A stretch of 64,000 nucleotides of DNA from Pleurocapsa sp. PCC 7319 (GCF_000332195.1 NZ_KB235922.1:434001-498000); one strand, 5' to 3'; numbered from the stretch's first letter, positions 35,590 to 45,187 are shown. Program-made: numbers and translations. The notes: generated by a model not told the origin, from the letters alone.

Positions 35590-36714
35590 CTAGTGCCAAG
35601 AATGATTAATTGCTCTAAATTGCTTCCATTTCATCATCGAATTCTGAGCTTGTTGATAATAATGAGAATCTAAAGGTACTAGTGCTGCTGCTTTAATTGC
35701 TTGCTGATAATCTCCTTGAGCAGCACGATGATTGGCAATCAGATATATTTGTTTACTCCATTGTCTAATTAAGTTTTGGGCTTCAAGATGTTCTGCTACT
35801 CCTGGAGATATTTGTCTTAAAATCTTAATTGCTTGATTGTAGGATGAAGCATAATTGGGGTTAATTATTTTTTTAGCCGTTGCTAAGTAATTTTGGTGAA
35901 GATTCTGTCTTTTCGCTCTCAGTTGCCAATACAAAACTGATTCTGCTGCTTTCTGAGCAATAAATTTAGTAGAGGGTTCATCTTGAGGAATAAGATTAGC
36001 AGCAGCGATCGCGCCGGCAAAGTCTTCTCGGTTAGCTCTTCCTTGAGCAATATCTAAAATTACCTCACTCCAACGAAGAATATCAGCTTGTGCCTGCTGG
36101 TAATGAGGAGAATATGGTTCAATTGCTCTGGCTTTTCTAATTGCCCGATTAAAAGAGGAGGCCTGATCACTATGCAAATGATTTCTGGCACTATCAGGGA
36201 GACTCATTACCTGATGGGAATTCAATTCAATATAGATTTTTGCTTTCTCTAATAAGTTACTGGCAGGAGTAGATGCTTGAAACAAAATGGGCAGCATCAG
36301 TATGCTACTACCTATCAATAACAACCAACGCCACCAAAATCTTCTCTGTGCTCCAGTCTGGTAAGACATGGGTTGGATAACCCAATCCTCTGTTGGGTTG
36401 CCACGAAAATAAAAATTATCAGAAGATTTAGCGACTATTTGCTCACCCAACATATTTAGCGGAGATGCTGGTGAACGAACAAAATTAGGTAGCCTAATAT
36501 TAGTCTCCAAGTTGATCGCTTTCGCCACTGGCGATTGTGAAGAATCAACATCCTTAATTTTAAAAGATTTAATTTTCACGCCAATAGGCAGAGGATAAAT
36601 TTTGTTTGTTTTTTTCTGGCTAGATGGAGTAGGAAAGAGAAGAACTGGTTTTTGAGAGATGTTCAATGTTCCTTCACAGTTTTGCATATCAAAAAATTCC
36701 CACTCCAAAAACAA
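35590..36714 (-). CDS. Single-pass membrane protein with helical repeat region
   Basis: The 374-residue protein has a polar N-terminal region, one strongly hydrophobic helix at about 129-147 (WRWLLLIGSSILMLPILF), and a C-terminal region of roughly 200 residues. That region consists of helical units of 55-60 residues (pattern W-x3-I-x2-IA-x2-RA-x2-G/E-D/Y-x2-AI-x-AA-x2-IP). The repeats resemble a TPR-like solenoid, presumably in the periplasm. A second in-frame ATG at codon 10 (MQNCEG) may be the true start. No family is recognised. It is convergent with the trypsin-TPR gene across the repeat insert. Confidence 0.65.
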   Translation of the reverse strand: MFLEWEFFDMQNCEGTLNISQKPVLLFPTPSSQKKTNKIYPLPIGVKIKSFKIKDVDSSQSPVAKAINLETNIRLPNFVRSPASPLNMLGEQIVAKSSDNFYFRGNPTEDWVIQPMSYQTGAQRRFWWRWLLLIGSSILMLPILFQASTPASNLLEKAKIYIELNSHQVMSLPDSARNHLHSDQASSFNRAIRKARAIEPYSPHYQQAQADILRWSEVILDIAQGRANREDFAGAIAAANLIPQDEPSTKFIAQKAAESVLYWQLRAKRQNLHQNYLATAKKIINPNYASSYNQAIKILRQISPGVAEHLEAQNLIRQWSKQIYLIANHRAAQGDYQQAIKAAALVPLDSHYYQQAQNSMMKWKQFRAINHSWH

Positions 36715-37213
36715 ACTAGATTAAGATGAAAAATCTACCAAAAAATTCTCTGATTTTGGTAAATATGATGATGTGGGGACTCGAGGAAAACGGACTTTGC
36801 TTACTAAATAATTCATACTTGAATCATGGAATGACACCATAACAATCTTTCGCTTTTATAGTCTACTAGCTTTAACGAATTGTATTGTCAACAATTGTTA
36901 AGGACATTTATTAAGGACATTGAGAGCGGGAGCCTATCCCCAGAAATTAATGCCAGTACCAAAAATTTAGTTTAACTAAAAATTGAAATGATATTACTTG
37001 GTTAATTCTCTCGATCTGTTATCTCAGGTAATTAAACTATCTGATTATCAACACCTAAAAGATTTGAAACCTAGGCTCAATAAGCGATTCGACTATTGGT
37101 TACTATGGAACTAGTCAATTAAAAGCTGAAAGCTATAAGCTTTAGGCTGACAGCTTTTTTAAGTAATAATATACAGATGGACAATCAAACCTTATAGCCA
37201 GATCTTGAGAAAA
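36715..37213. other. Intergenic region upstream of ileS
   Basis: 499 bp between divergent genes. It contains a short direct repeat (TTAAGGACATT at about 36898-36908 and again at about 36913-36923), a fragment matching the tail of the dispersed palindrome element (AACTAAAAATTGAAATGATAT, about 36974-36994), and the hairpin at 37121-37160. No gene is seen. Confidence 0.5.
37121..37160 (+). promoter_or_regulatory. Terminator-like hairpin in the ileS leader
   Basis: AAAAGCTG (37121-37128) pairs with CAGCTTTT (37151-37158). Inside, AAAGCT (37129-37134) pairs with AGCTTT (37138-37143). A run of Ts follows the outer arm, and ileS starts 54 bp later. It may be an attenuator. Alternatively it is another copy of the AGCTATAAGCT-type repeats at 35205-35235 and 35531-35570. 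Confidence 0.4.
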
Positions 37214-40096
37214 GTGACAGAAGCAAAAAGCTACAAAGAAACCGTAAATCTGCCCCAAACAGAATTTAACATGCGGGCAAATGCCGTGCAACGTGAACCA
37301 GAATTGCAGCAATTTTGGGCAGAAAACGAAATTTACGAACAACTGTCACAGAATAATACTAAAGAGTCTTTTATTCTTCACGATGGTCCTCCATACGCTA
37401 ATGGATCGTTGCACATGGGTCATGCCCTGAATAAAGTACTGAAGGATATTATTAATAAATATAAGCTATTACAAGGGCACAAAACTGAATATATTCCCGG
37501 TTGGGATTGTCATGGGCTACCGATTGAACTAAAAGTTTTACAGAAAATAAAATCTAAAGAGAGAAAAGAATTAACTCCCCTGAAGTTAAGAAAAAAAGCC
37601 CAAGAATTTGCTCTCAATGCTAAACAGGAACAATGTGAGAACTTTAAACGCTATGGCGTGTGGGGAGATTGGAAACATCCTTACCTTACTCTGACTCCTG
37701 AATACGAAGCGGCACAAATCGATGTCTTTGGACAAATGGTCTTGAAAGGACACATTTATCGTGGTTTAAAGCCGGTTCACTGGAGTCCTAGTTCTCGTAC
37801 GGCACTGGCTGAAGCAGAATTGGAATATCCTGAAGGACATACTTCTCCTAGTATTTATGTTGCTTTTCCTGTCAGCAAATTAGGTGAAGGCGCAGCAGAA
37901 TTAGAACCATATCTACCTAATTTGAACGTAGCTATCTGGACTACTACTCCCTGGACTATCCCAGGTAACTTAGCTGTGGCTGTTAATGGAGAATTAGAAT
38001 ATGCGATCGCCCAGACAGATGATTCAAAATACCTAATTGTTGCCAAGGATTTAGTCGAGAAATTAGCAGAAACTCTATCGACCGATTTAACCGTTAAAAC
38101 TACTGTATTAGGTAAAGCTTTAGAGAATACAATATATCGCCATCCTCTATTTGATCGAGAAAGTAAAGTGGTTATGGGTGGTGACTATATTACTACTGAA
38201 TCTGGTACGGGATTAGTACATACTGCCCCTGGACATGGACAGGAAGACTATATCACAGGACAGAAGTATGGCTTGCCAATTCTTTCTCCTGTGGATGACA
38301 GTGGGAAATTTACTGAGGAAGCAGGGCAGTTTGCAGGATTACAAGTAGTAGCTAAAGGTAATGAGAAAGTCAGTGTGGGTAATCAGGCAATCATCGATGC
38401 TTTACAGGAAGCTGGTGCCTTACTCAAACACGAAGAATATGCCCATAAATATCCCTATGACTGGCGTACAAACAAACCCACTATTTTCCGTGCCACCGAA
38501 CAGTGGTTTGCTTCAGTAGAAGGATTTCGCGATCAAGCATTAAAGGAGATCGCCGGTGTAACTTGGATTCCTGCCCAAGGAGAAAAGCGCATTACACCAA
38601 TGGTAAGCGATCGCTCTGACTGGTGTATCTCTCGTCAGCGTAGTTGGGGCGTACCGATTCCTGTATTTTATGATCGAGAAACTAACGAGCCACTTTTAAC
38701 GGAAGAGACGATTAACCATGTGAAGACAATTATTGCGGAAAAAGGTTCTGATGCTTGGTGGGAGCTATCGGTGGAGGAATTATTGCCTGAGTCTTATCGC
38801 AACAATGGACATAGCTATCGCAAGGGAACAGATACGATGGATGTCTGGTTTGATTCCGGTTCCTCTTGGGCAGCCGTAGTTAAAGGGAGAAACTTAAAAT
38901 ATCCAGTCGATATGTATCTCGAAGGATCAGATCAACATCGTGGCTGGTTTCAATCTAGTTTGCTAACCAGTGTTGCCTCTAACGGGATTGCCCCCTACAA
39001 AACTGTCTTAACTCATGGTTATGTAGTTGATGAACAAGGCTTCAAAATGAGTAAGTCTAAGGGAAATGGCATCGATCCTCAAGTAATTATCGAAGGTGGT
39101 AAAAATAAGAAACAAGAACCTCCTTACGGCGCAGATGTACTACGTCTGTGGGTATCTTCTGTAGATTATTCTTCAGATGTTCGCATCGGTAAAAATATTA
39201 TTAAGCAAACTGCCGATAACTACCGCAAGGTTCGTAATACTGCCCGTTTCTTGCTGGGCAACTTACATGATTTTGATCCTAGTAAAGATGCAATAGCTTA
39301 TGCAGACTTGCCAGAGTTAGATAAATATATTCTGCATCGCATGACAGAGGTTTTTGCTGAAGTTTCCTCCGCTTATGAAAGCTATCAATTCTTTCGCTTC
39401 TTTCAGGCGATCCAAAACTTCTGTGTCGTTGATTTATCTAACTTCTATTTAGATATCGCTAAAGACAGATTATATATCAGTAGTCTTAATTCTTTTCGTC
39501 GTCGTAGCTGTCAGACAGTATTAGCGATCGCCATTGAAAATTTAGCCAAAGCGATCGCTCCTGTACTGTGTCACATGGCAGAAGATATCTGGCAAGCTTT
39601 ACCCTACGATACTGGTTATAAATCTGTGTTTGAATCTGGTTGGGTAGAAACAAAAGAAGAATGGCACGTAGGGGCGTTTGGCGAAAAGCCCTCACAATGG
39701 GATACAATACGTCATCTTCGGGATGAAGTTAACAAAGTGATGGAACAGGCAAGAACAGCTAAAGCGATCGGTTCTTCTCTCGATGCGAAAGTATTGCTTC
39801 ATATCCCCGATGTTGAATTCAAAGAAAAACTGGCTGCTTATAACTCTTCTGATACCATCAGCGAAAAAAATGTAGATGAACTGCGTTATTTTTTCCTCGC
39901 CTCCCAAGTAGAGTTAGTAGATTCTATAGGTGATTCTGAATACATTAGTGAATCAGATATGGTGACTATTGCCGTAGTTAAAGCTGATGGGGAAAAATGC
40001 GAAAGATGCTGGAATTATTCTCTTTCTGTAGGCAGTTTTGCTGACGATCCGACAATTTGCGATCGGTGTGAGGCAGCATTGAAAGGCGAATTTTAA
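37214..40096 (+). CDS. ileS: Isoleucyl-tRNA synthetase
   Basis: The class I synthetase is 960 residues from GTG 37214 (reads VTEAKSYKETVNLPQTEFNM). A TTG three codons upstream is possible, but the GTG start matches the usual N-terminus. It has the HIGH-type motif HMGH in PPYANGSLHMGHALN and the editing domain WTTTPWTIPGN. It also has KMSKS in GFKMSKSKGNG and the C-terminal zinc finger CERCWNYS...CDRCEAAL. It charges tRNA-Ile in the cytoplasm. It is the bacterial (short) form, normal length and intact. A hairpin lies in its leader. Confidence 0.96.
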   Translation: MTEAKSYKETVNLPQTEFNMRANAVQREPELQQFWAENEIYEQLSQNNTKESFILHDGPPYANGSLHMGHALNKVLKDIINKYKLLQGHKTEYIPGWDCHGLPIELKVLQKIKSKERKELTPLKLRKKAQEFALNAKQEQCENFKRYGVWGDWKHPYLTLTPEYEAAQIDVFGQMVLKGHIYRGLKPVHWSPSSRTALAEAELEYPEGHTSPSIYVAFPVSKLGEGAAELEPYLPNLNVAIWTTTPWTIPGNLAVAVNGELEYAIAQTDDSKYLIVAKDLVEKLAETLSTDLTVKTTVLGKALENTIYRHPLFDRESKVVMGGDYITTESGTGLVHTAPGHGQEDYITGQKYGLPILSPVDDSGKFTEEAGQFAGLQVVAKGNEKVSVGNQAIIDALQEAGALLKHEEYAHKYPYDWRTNKPTIFRATEQWFASVEGFRDQALKEIAGVTWIPAQGEKRITPMVSDRSDWCISRQRSWGVPIPVFYDRETNEPLLTEETINHVKTIIAEKGSDAWWELSVEELLPESYRNNGHSYRKGTDTMDVWFDSGSSWAAVVKGRNLKYPVDMYLEGSDQHRGWFQSSLLTSVASNGIAPYKTVLTHGYVVDEQGFKMSKSKGNGIDPQVIIEGGKNKKQEPPYGADVLRLWVSSVDYSSDVRIGKNIIKQTADNYRKVRNTARFLLGNLHDFDPSKDAIAYADLPELDKYILHRMTEVFAEVSSAYESYQFFRFFQAIQNFCVVDLSNFYLDIAKDRLYISSLNSFRRRSCQTVLAIAIENLAKAIAPVLCHMAEDIWQALPYDTGYKSVFESGWVETKEEWHVGAFGEKPSQWDTIRHLRDEVNKVMEQARTAKAIGSSLDAKVLLHIPDVEFKEKLAAYNSSDTISEKNVDELRYFFLASQVELVDSIGDSEYISESDMVTIAVVKADGEKCERCWNYSLSVGSFADDPTICDRCEAALKGEF

Positions 40097-40446
40097 TTCT
40101 TGTTAGCGGTAGGGGTAATCTATAAATTATCCCTATTAAAATGAATAGAAAATTATAGATTTAAGCATTTTACTGGTAAATAACACTATCGTATTGATTA
40201 GCTAATGGTAACTACTACCAAAAAACTGATAACAGAAACTTGGGTGACTGCCACCTGGAATGAATATCTGGAAAATATTAAACATCCCAATTGTGAAAAA
40301 GCTAAAGGATATTATCACAATGGTAAATACAGAATTGAGATGACCCCAGTCAGTAATGAGCACTCACAAGACCATTCTATAATTAATCATGCAATTTACT
40401 TGTACGCTACTCTCAAAGGTATTCCTCTTACGGGGAAAGATAATTG

Positions 40447-40630
40447 GGGTGAGCGAAATTTACGGTGGCAAAACTTTATTTTCGCGTTGTTTAAGTAACA
40501 AGTAACAAGTAACAAGTAACAAGTAACAAGTAACAAGTAACGAATAGCTTTGTGCCGTTACTCGTTACTCTTTACTCTTTACTCAAAGCGACTAAGATTG
40601 TTTAATTCCCACGCCTTTTTTCGTTCACCC
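40447..40630. mobile_element. 184-bp MITE with internal AAGTAAC heptamer array
   Basis: Ends are GGGTGAGCGAAA (40447-40458) and, reversed, GGGTGAACGAAA (40619-40630), matching at 11 of 12 positions. AGATAATTG is present on both sides (40438-40446 and 40631-40639) as a 9-bp target duplication. No transposase is encoded, so movement needs an enzyme in trans. Inside are seven exact AAGTAAC copies (40493-40541), followed by inverted, looser GTTACTC/TTTACTC units (about 40557-40584), so the element can fold into a long hairpin. Confidence 0.88.
40493..40541 (+). repeat. Seven tandem AAGTAAC heptamers (STRR type)
   Basis: Seven perfect head-to-tail copies inside the MITE. Short tandem heptamers of this kind are known in cyanobacterial genomes. 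A second, degenerate array (AAGTAAC/AAGTAGC) is at 52940-52983. Confidence 0.95.
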
Positions 40631-41083
40631 AGATAATTGCAGTTATCGTCAAGTTGGCTTGAGAGAATTTCAACCCGATCTTTCGTGCTATGTAGGAGAT
40701 AAAGCTAATGTAATTCCCTGGGGAGTGGGAATAGTTAATTTAGATGAATATCCAGTACCAGATTTAGTAATTGAAGTTTCCAATAGCTTTCTATCTGATG
40801 ATCTCGGAGAGAAAAGATTGCTATACGAAGATTTGCAGGTATCTGAATATTGGGTGATTGACGTGCAAAATGTAAGGGCGATCGCCTTTGCTATCGAAAA
40901 TGGCGGAAGCAGAAGAATTTCAGTTTCTCAAGTTCTAGCGGGATTGAAAATCGAGATTCTAACTGAGGCATTACAGCGCAGTAGGAAAAATAACCACACA
41001 GAAGTAGGAGCATGGTTAATGAAACAGTTTAATCAGTGAATGCAATTCGCTATTATGCTAAATATTAACTCTGAAGAGATTTA

Positions 41084-41155
41084 TGGGTCGCCTGGGATTC
41101 GAACCCAGAACCAATCGGTTAAAAGCCGAGTACTCTACCGTTGAGCTAGCGACCC
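41084..41155 (-). tRNA. tRNA-Lys (UUU)
   Basis: Read on the minus strand, the 72-nt sequence opens GGGTCGC, pairing with GCGACCC before a terminal A (discriminator). It has a D-arm with GCTCAACGGTAGAGT, an anticodon loop CTTTTAA (anticodon TTT, Lys) and a T-arm GGTTCGAATCC. CCA is not encoded. The arms pair well. It lies alone between the broken Uma2 gene and cofG. Confidence 0.95.
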
Positions 41156-41230
41156 TCACATTCAAAAGCTTCTTGCCTTTGCTTGCACGAGTAATCATCT
41201 TACCACGACTTTAAAAAAAAGATCACTATG

Positions 41231-42187
41231 TTAATTGATCAAAGCTTTTTCTTTTTTAAGCACAGCTTTTTGCAATGATGGAGATAGCCAAGAATAATAT
41301 TGTGAATATACCGGTAAACGTGGTTTTAATTTCCAGCCTGCAGGTTGTAATATTTTATCCAATGATTCATATGTAGGATGAGCATAGTCTGGATTGACTT
41401 CATCCTTGGGGCTAATTCCTCCCAGATCAGTAGCCCCAGCTTCCAAACACTCCAAAAGAAAATTTGATTCTGGTACTAAATTTGGCGGAATCTGAATCGA
41501 AATACTCTCTGGCAATATTTTTCTGGCTTGAGTAATGATTCCGGGTAAATGCTCAGGGTTAAAACTAGGAAAATTTGATTCTTGATGAGTTCCTAAGCTA
41601 TGAGGTTGCAAAATTACTTCTTGAATATGACCCCATCGTTGTTGAATTATGGCGATCGCCTTTAAGGACTCTGCGATATCGTTACTTGTTTCTCCAATTC
41701 CTAATAAGATTCCAGTTGTAAATGGAATCTTAAGCTTTCCTGCCCATTCCAATTGTCGTAAACGTACCTCTGGCTGCTTACTAGGTGCATGCTTATGCAC
41801 TGTTTCCAAAAATTTGGGACTCAACTGTTCCAACATTAAACCCATCGAAACATTAACTTGTTTCAATCGATTCATTTCGTCCCAACTCAATGGTCCAACA
41901 TTTGTATGGGGTAAAAAGCCTAGAGATAAAGATAATTCGCATATCTGATGAATTTTTGTAAACCATTTTTCTCTATCAGCAGATGAAGGATGAACTTCAC
42001 CACTTAAAACCAACATCTCAGCAATTCTATTACTATCAAGCTTTTGTAGTCTATCAAGGGCATCCTGTAGGGATAAAAAAGAACCTTTTCCTGGATCAAC
42101 ACGAAAGTTACAGTAACTACATCGATTAAAACATTCATAGGTAGGAACTATTGTATAGGCAGGACTGTAGCTGATTACAGAGGTCAT
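41231..42187 (-). CDS. cofG: 7,8-didemethyl-8-hydroxy-5-deazariboflavin synthase subunit CofG
   Basis: The 318-residue radical-SAM enzyme carries the CX3CX2C cluster motif at C19, C23 and C26 (ECFNRCSYCNFRVDP). It also has the family stretches MLVLSGEVHP, GLMLEQLSP and LEAGATDLGGISPKDEVNP. With CofH it builds the deazaflavin (FO) ring from tyrosine and the flavin precursor. In cyanobacteria this chromophore serves as the antenna of photolyases. cofH is not adjacent. The gene diverges from psbA with 142 bp between starts. Confidence 0.92.
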   Translation of the reverse strand: MTSVISYSPAYTIVPTYECFNRCSYCNFRVDPGKGSFLSLQDALDRLQKLDSNRIAEMLVLSGEVHPSSADREKWFTKIHQICELSLSLGFLPHTNVGPLSWDEMNRLKQVNVSMGLMLEQLSPKFLETVHKHAPSKQPEVRLRQLEWAGKLKIPFTTGILLGIGETSNDIAESLKAIAIIQQRWGHIQEVILQPHSLGTHQESNFPSFNPEHLPGIITQARKILPESISIQIPPNLVPESNFLLECLEAGATDLGGISPKDEVNPDYAHPTYESLDKILQPAGWKLKPRLPVYSQYYSWLSPSLQKAVLKKEKALIN

Positions 42188-42243
42188 ATATCAATAATAA
42201 ATATTACTTATAGTTTGTATAAGATAATATTTTATTAAAATCA

Positions 42244-42272
42244 TTTACAAAACTAAAAACATACTTTATACT
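42244..42272 (+). promoter_or_regulatory. psbA promoter
   Basis: TTTACA (42244-42249) and TATACT (42267-42272) are separated by 17 bp, an excellent sigma70-type arrangement, 58 bp upstream of the psbA start. Cyanobacterial psbA promoters typically have this form. The transcription start is expected near 42279. Confidence 0.75.
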
Positions 42273-42329
42273 TATTAGTGTTAGTTCAATACGAACCTCG
42301 ACAATTAAATATTTAGCAATTATAAACAC

Positions 42330-43412
42330 ATGACAACTACTTTACAGCAACGCGAAACTCGTGGCGCTTGGGAGAATTTCTGTCAGTGGGTTACAAGCAC
42401 TCAAAACCGCATTTATGTTGGTTGGTTTGGTGTCTTGATGATTCCTACACTCCTAGCTGCTACTACTTGTTTCTTAATCGCCTTTGTCGCAGCACCTCCT
42501 GTAGACATCGACGGAATCCGCGAACCCGTAGCTGGTTCATTGCTTTACGGTAACAACATCATCTCCGGTGCAGTTGTTCCTTCTTCTAACGCGATCGGTC
42601 TTCACTTCTACCCCATCTGGGAAGCAGCTTCCTTAGATGAGTGGTTATACAACGGTGGTCCTTACCAACTAGTAATCTTCCACTTCTTGATCGGTGTATT
42701 TGCATACCTCGGTCGTCAGTGGGAATTATCATTCCGTCTCGGAATGCGTCCTTGGATCTGTGTTGCATATAGTGCACCTGTATCCGCGGCCACAGCAGTA
42801 TTCCTAATCTATCCTCTAGGACAAGGCTCCTTCTCTGATGGAATGCCTTTAGGAATCAGTGGAACATTTAACTTCATGTTGGTTTTCCAAGCAGAACACA
42901 ACATCTTAATGCACCCCTTCCACATGTTAGGTGTAGCTGGTGTCTTCGGTGGTTCTCTGTTTTCCGCAATGCACGGTTCTTTGGTAACTTCTTCCTTAGT
43001 ACGTGAAACAACTGAAACTGAATCACAAAACTACGGTTACAAATTCGGACAAGAAGAAGAGACTTACAACATTGTGGCAGCACACGGCTACTTCGGTCGT
43101 CTTATCTTCCAATATGCTTCTTTCAACAACTCTCGTTCCTTGCACTTCTTCTTAGGTGCATGGCCCGTAATCGGAATCTGGTTTACTGCAATGGGTATTA
43201 GCACCATGGCATTCAACCTCAACGGATTCAACTTCAACCAATCGATCATGGATTCTCAGGGACGTGTAGTTAACACATGGGCAGACATCTTAAACCGCGC
43301 TAACCTCGGTTTCGAAGTAATGCACGAACGTAACGCTCACAACTTCCCCTTAGACTTAGCAAGTGGCGAGCAAGCTCCTGTAGCTCTAACTGCTCCTTCT
43401 ATCAATGGGTAG
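42330..43412 (+). CDS. psbA: Photosystem II D1 protein
   Basis: The 360-residue D1 has all expected cofactor residues: TyrZ Y161, D170, E189, H190, H198 (P680 ligand), H215, H252, S264, H272, H332, E333, H337, D342 and A344. C-terminal processing would occur after A344 (LDLA/SGEQ). Residue 130 is Gln, as in low-light (D1:1-like) forms, and T286 and F158 are as in standard D1, not the D1' variant. It spans the thylakoid membrane five times and, with D2, binds the reaction-centre chlorophylls and the Mn cluster. It has its own promoter and terminator. Other psbA copies probably exist elsewhere. Confidence 0.98.
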   Translation: MTTTLQQRETRGAWENFCQWVTSTQNRIYVGWFGVLMIPTLLAATTCFLIAFVAAPPVDIDGIREPVAGSLLYGNNIISGAVVPSSNAIGLHFYPIWEAASLDEWLYNGGPYQLVIFHFLIGVFAYLGRQWELSFRLGMRPWICVAYSAPVSAATAVFLIYPLGQGSFSDGMPLGISGTFNFMLVFQAEHNILMHPFHMLGVAGVFGGSLFSAMHGSLVTSSLVRETTETESQNYGYKFGQEEETYNIVAAHGYFGRLIFQYASFNNSRSLHFFLGAWPVIGIWFTAMGISTMAFNLNGFNFNQSIMDSQGRVVNTWADILNRANLGFEVMHERNAHNFPLDLASGEQAPVALTAPSING

Positions 43413-43462
43413 TTTAGTTTTAACAATCGCACTTCGATTTTGAAGTAAATAAATAAAAAAAT

Positions 43463-43492
43463 GCTCTCCAGCAATGGGGGGCGTTTTTTTTT
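43463..43492 (+). terminator. Intrinsic terminator of psbA
   Basis: GCTCTCC (43463-43469) pairs with GGGGGGC (43476-43482) through C-G and two G-T pairs, with loop AGCAAT. Nine or more Ts follow. It lies 50 bp after the psbA stop. Confidence 0.85.
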
Positions 43493-43560
43493 GCTGTTTT
43501 TACCACAGCGATGGTTTTCGCTTTGTGTAGGACAAAATCACTATACTGGTATTGTCGCAA

Positions 43561-43620
43561 GGGAGAATGGCCGTTCGCCCTTACAAATAATCTGTCTTAG
43601 CTAAAAACTGAAATGATATT
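43561..43620 (+). repeat. Dispersed palindrome element (GGGGCGAAC family), degenerate copy
   Basis: A decayed palindrome (GGGAGAATGG / CCGTTCGCCCTTAC) is followed by AATCTGTCTTAG and AAAACTGAAATGATAT, the same tail as at 32999-33035. It lies between the psbA terminator and the adaptor gene. Confidence 0.8.
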
Positions 43621-43707
43621 ATAGCTTTTTCTATAACTTTCATTTCTGCTTGTTCCGAGCCTTTGGTATTAATTGTAAAATACTTCTACTTATCGAATTG
43701 TTGTCCT

Positions 43708-45174
43708 ATGACCACTGAGGAACAGAGTGCTATTGAGCAAGCATCAGAGTTAAATCAAAATACTGCTGATTCAAAGCTTAAAAAAACTACCCCCCGAAAA
43801 CCTAAGTGGCAATTAGTGATTGGTGCGATCGCTCTTTTTATTGGTGGAATAGTAGCCTGGCGTTTAATTTCTAGTTCACAAGAATCAACCGTAGAAGTAT
43901 CGGATGACATAGAACAAGCAAGGTTAACGGTAAAGACTGTCACCGCCAATTTAGAACCAATTCAAGCATGGAGTTATGGTGACGGTTTTGTCAGTGCTAT
44001 TACAAAAAAACATCTAACTTTTCAAGCAGAAGGAACAATTGATTATCTGAAAAAAATAGATGGAAGAGATTTAAGAGAAGGAGATAGAGTCAGGAAGGGG
44101 GAATTATTAGCTAGAGTAGATCGTCGTAAATACGATGCAGATATTACCGTAGCATCAGCAGGACAAATTGAAGCCAAAAATCAAGTGCTTAATGCAATTG
44201 CTAGCCTCGAACAAGCAGAAGAATCTTTAGCACAAGCACAAACAGATCTTGAGAAAGCCCAAACAGATGAAGCCTTTGCTCAAGCAGATTTAAAAAGGTA
44301 TCAGGAACTAGCAGCAGAAGGCGCAGTAGAACAGCGGCAAGTAGATGTTAAAGAAACAGAGTATAAAAATGCTCAAGCCGTGGTGAAGGCAACAAAAGCA
44401 GGAATACGCTCGGCTCAAGCTCAAGTAGCTGCTGCCCAAACTCAAGTAGAAACCGCCGAAGCAGGAGTTAATTCTGCTAATGCCAAACTTACTCAAAGTA
44501 ATGTCGATAGCGAAGACACAGAACTAATTGCCCCTTTTGACGGTGTTATTGCTCGTCTTAATATTCGTGAAGGAGACTATTGGACACCTCAAATTGTCAA
44601 TGTCACTGGTGACTATCAAGGAATTGTGGAAAGATTACCCATTATTATCATCGATCCCAATCGGTTTGAAGTTAACGTCGAGTTACCCGCTTTTCAAGGA
44701 GGACAGATCAAACCAGGACAAAGAGCGTTTATAATTCTCGATCGCGATCGCAGTCGAGTAAATTCAGGACGTATCACTGGTCAAGATTTAATGGAATTAG
44801 CTAGCGCACAAGGAACAGTGTTTTCTGTAAGTCCTTCCGTTTCTCCTGGAGAGAGATCGGTTCGAGTCACTATTCGGCTTAACGAAGGATTTGCTAATGT
44901 CCAAGATGGAGAACAGGTATCTGCATGGATAGCTACAGAAGAAAAAAATCAAGCAATAGTTGCACCTTTTAATGCGTTTATATATCGAGATCGCCAACCT
45001 CATGTTTTTGTGGTTAATGAAGCTGAAAAAATTGTCGAACAAAGAGCGATTAAACAAGGTATAGAGGGGTTAGCTAAACGAGAAATCATTGAGGGAGTTG
45101 AGCCAGGAGAAAAGTTAGTGACAGAAGGGAAAAATCGATTAGTTAATGGCGCACCTGTAGAAATTATTCCTTAA
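43708..45174 (+). CDS. RND efflux periplasmic adaptor (HlyD/MFP family)
   Basis: From ATG 43708 (MTTEEQSAIEQAS) the protein is 488 residues; an upstream TTG would add 15 residues with no family resemblance. A membrane anchor is at about 40-57 (LVIGAIALFIGGIVAW). Lipoyl halves (EGDRVRKGELLARVD and LIAPFDGVIARLNIREGD) flank a long alpha-hairpin rich in Ala, Gln and Glu (about 150-275), and beta-barrel and membrane-proximal domains follow. It connects an inner-membrane RND pump to an outer-membrane channel. The RND gene follows after the ion-channel gene, in the same direction. Confidence 0.9.
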   Translation: MTTEEQSAIEQASELNQNTADSKLKKTTPRKPKWQLVIGAIALFIGGIVAWRLISSSQESTVEVSDDIEQARLTVKTVTANLEPIQAWSYGDGFVSAITKKHLTFQAEGTIDYLKKIDGRDLREGDRVRKGELLARVDRRKYDADITVASAGQIEAKNQVLNAIASLEQAEESLAQAQTDLEKAQTDEAFAQADLKRYQELAAEGAVEQRQVDVKETEYKNAQAVVKATKAGIRSAQAQVAAAQTQVETAEAGVNSANAKLTQSNVDSEDTELIAPFDGVIARLNIREGDYWTPQIVNVTGDYQGIVERLPIIIIDPNRFEVNVELPAFQGGQIKPGQRAFIILDRDRSRVNSGRITGQDLMELASAQGTVFSVSPSVSPGERSVRVTIRLNEGFANVQDGEQVSAWIATEEKNQAIVAPFNAFIYRDRQPHVFVVNEAEKIVEQRAIKQGIEGLAKREIIEGVEPGEKLVTEGKNRLVNGAPVEIIP

Positions 45175-45187
45175 CGACAACAAGGTG

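Larger units (their letters stand above)
40205..41039 (+). pseudogene. Uma2-family (DUF820) gene disrupted by a MITE
   Basis: Codons 1-80 (40205-40444, from MVTTTKKLITETWVTATWNE to GIPLTGKDN) and the 3' part (from CSYRQVGLREFQPDLSCYVG to the stop at 41039) are the two halves of one Uma2/DUF820 protein. They join exactly in frame if the 184-bp insert plus one copy of the 9-bp duplication are removed, restoring 213 residues. The 3' half has the PD-(D/E)XK-like residues PDLVIEV and YWVIDV. In the present state the first half reads into the insert and stops at 40498. Uma2 genes are highly repeated in cyanobacteria and predicted to be nucleases of unknown role. Confidence 0.92.

Noticed and set aside
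40493-40541. CRISPR-like array
   Set aside because: The repeated unit is a 7-bp heptamer with no spacers, so it is an STRR array, not CRISPR.
42330-43412. D1' or high-light (Glu130) variant of psbA
   Set aside because: Residue 130 is Gln, 158 Phe and 286 Thr, so it is a standard low-light-type D1.
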